Positions 6,023 to 6,846 of a stretch of DNA of 6,846 nt are shown here, one piece after another. Each line of letters opens with the position of its first letter. Positions within the stretch are counted from its first letter, which is position 1. Position numbers and translations under genes: made by a program. Source of the DNA: Pseudomonadota bacterium (GTDB lineage: Bacteria; Pseudomonadota; Gammaproteobacteria; Burkholderiales; Sulfuriferulaceae); the NCBI GenBank assembly GCA_021794855.1, contig JAJYPZ010000059.1, positions 1 through 6,846 of the forward strand, written 5' to 3'. The notes under the pieces are model-generated. The model was not told the origin of the DNA. It worked only from the letters and a program-made list of their open reading frames with translations, and did not search any database.

Positions 6023-6846
6023 GCTGGCAGCCGGTTATTTTATGGACCGACGGCTTGGTCTGGCTGCTGACCGTTGCGGTCGCGCTGATGCTGTTGCGCA
6101 AAAGTCCGCACGGACAATTGCATGAAGCCAGTCTGCGTTTGCGGCAGATGCCGGTGGCAATGACCACGGGGCTGGTGCTGCTGGTGTTTATTGCCATCGC
6201 TTTGCTCGATTCGCTGCATTATCGTGCCGCATTGCCGGCCCACGCGGGTTCCGGACGGCAATACAGCGTGGAAGTCGGCAGCGTGCTGGATGATATCTTG
6301 CAACCCTTGCGCGAATACAAGGAAAAAACCTATTCCGCGCCCTTGGCTACGCATCTGTACGTCAAGGAAAACGCGACTCTGCCAGGGGGTAAGGTAGTAC
6401 GCATCTATCCGTTGTTGCGTATCGACAATATACGCCGGCAAAGCGGCAGCAACGATATCGCGCACCGCATAGTCCGCGGTCTTTTGCTCGGCATTTCGTT
6501 CGCAGCGGCGTTTGCCGTGCTGGCGGTGGTATGGCTGATGGCGCGCAGACGGTGCGGTATCGCGGAGTTAAGGCGCCAGCTTGCGGCGGCGGATAATCGC
6601 CTGCCCTGGCGCAGCATGCTGCTTACCGTGGCCCTGCTTTGCGTACTGACAGCGGTAACGGCGAACCTGGCAGGAGCCTTTCACGTGCTGGGAACCGATA
6701 AAATCGGTCAGGACGTGCTTTATGAAACGCTGAAGAGCATACGCACCGGCGTCCTGATCGGTACGCTGACAACCCTGATCATGCTGCCGTTCGCGGTGCT
6801 GCTGGGGATCAGTGCAGGCTATTTCGGCGGCTGGGTCGACGACGCG
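6019..6846 (+). CDS. OppC/DppC-type ABC importer permease with long N-terminal extension, partial (3' end outside window)
   Basis: Second membrane subunit of the importer; 276 codons are present and the frame is open to the window end. The family core begins late, with HVLGTDKIGQDVL (222-234) and then a helix ending in GISAGYFGGWVDD (263-275), where DppC/OppC proteins have LGTDxxGRDVLSR and GYxGGWxD. In usual family members only one helix precedes that motif. Here about 220 residues do, with four hydrophobic segments (about 12-26, 46-63, 154-175, 200-219) and a polar, probably periplasmic, stretch (about 64-153). Arg/Lys-rich loops (27-43 and 176-198) support a cytoplasmic position for those connections. 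The best start is TTG at 6019, overlapping the preceding TGA in TTGA, with a weak GAG (6010-6012) upstream. No in-frame ATG lies upstream nearby, and the first internal ATG (codon 24) would cut into the first helix. The EAA loop and C-terminus must lie beyond the window. Confidence 0.85.
   Translation, partial: MSWQPVILWTDGLVWLLTVAVALMLLRKSPHGQLHEASLRLRQMPVAMTTGLVLLVFIAIALLDSLHYRAALPAHAGSGRQYSVEVGSVLDDILQPLREYKEKTYSAPLATHLYVKENATLPGGKVVRIYPLLRIDNIRRQSGSNDIAHRIVRGLLLGISFAAAFAVLAVVWLMARRRCGIAELRRQLAAADNRLPWRSMLLTVALLCVLTAVTANLAGAFHVLGTDKIGQDVLYETLKSIRTGVLIGTLTTLIMLPFAVLLGISAGYFGGWVDDA

Noticed and set aside
1..6846. CRISPR array, insertion sequence, phage, toxin-antitoxin or defence genes
   Set aside because: I saw no regularly spaced repeats, transposase or nuclease motifs, terminal inverted repeats or unexplained gaps over 300 bases; almost all of the window is explained by five genes and short regulatory stretches.

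Overview
This window looks like ordinary chromosomal DNA from a gammaproteobacterium of moderate GC content. The evidence is the gene order (tRNA-Asp, ppiD, fabI, then a peptide-type ABC importer) and the Gammaproteobacteria-like PpiD and FabI sequences. From memory, the ppiD/fabI/oligopeptide-transporter neighbourhood resembles the lon-hupB-ppiD-fabI region of Pseudomonas and its relatives. A methylotroph-type gammaproteobacterium is possible, but that is a guess and cannot be settled from the sequence alone.

Layout. Positions 1-16 are the last bases of a tRNA, best read as tRNA-Asp, followed at once by a rho-independent terminator (21-55). Only ten bases later begins ppiD (66-1979, +), a membrane-anchored periplasmic chaperone/prolyl isomerase, which ends at a strong terminator hairpin (2015-2043). 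fabI (2833-2048, -), the enoyl-ACP reductase of fatty acid synthesis, converges on it. Between fabI and the next gene lie about 75 bases holding two face-to-face promoters that share one TATTATA core, plus an imperfect palindrome that could be an operator. Rightwards from there runs an operon for a peptide/opine/nickel-class (Dpp/Opp-like) importer: a solute-binding lipoprotein (2910-5048), an OppB/DppB-type permease (5045-6022) and an OppC/DppC-type permease that runs off the window (6019-6846). The genes overlap by four bases (ATGA) and by four bases (TTGA), which implies tight translational coupling. The ATPase subunit or subunits are not in the window and probably follow.

How the genes relate. 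PpiD and FabI are envelope housekeeping functions (outer-membrane protein folding and membrane lipid supply). The ABC system should take up a peptide or peptide-like solute across the inner membrane. It has two departures from the textbook design: the binding protein carries both an N-terminal lipobox and a C-terminal transmembrane helix, and the second permease has about 200 extra N-terminal residues with three additional membrane segments and a periplasmic segment of about 90 residues. I see no mobile element, CRISPR array, defence system or biosynthetic cluster. The items most worth following are the doubly anchored binding protein with the extended permease, and the shared bidirectional promoter.
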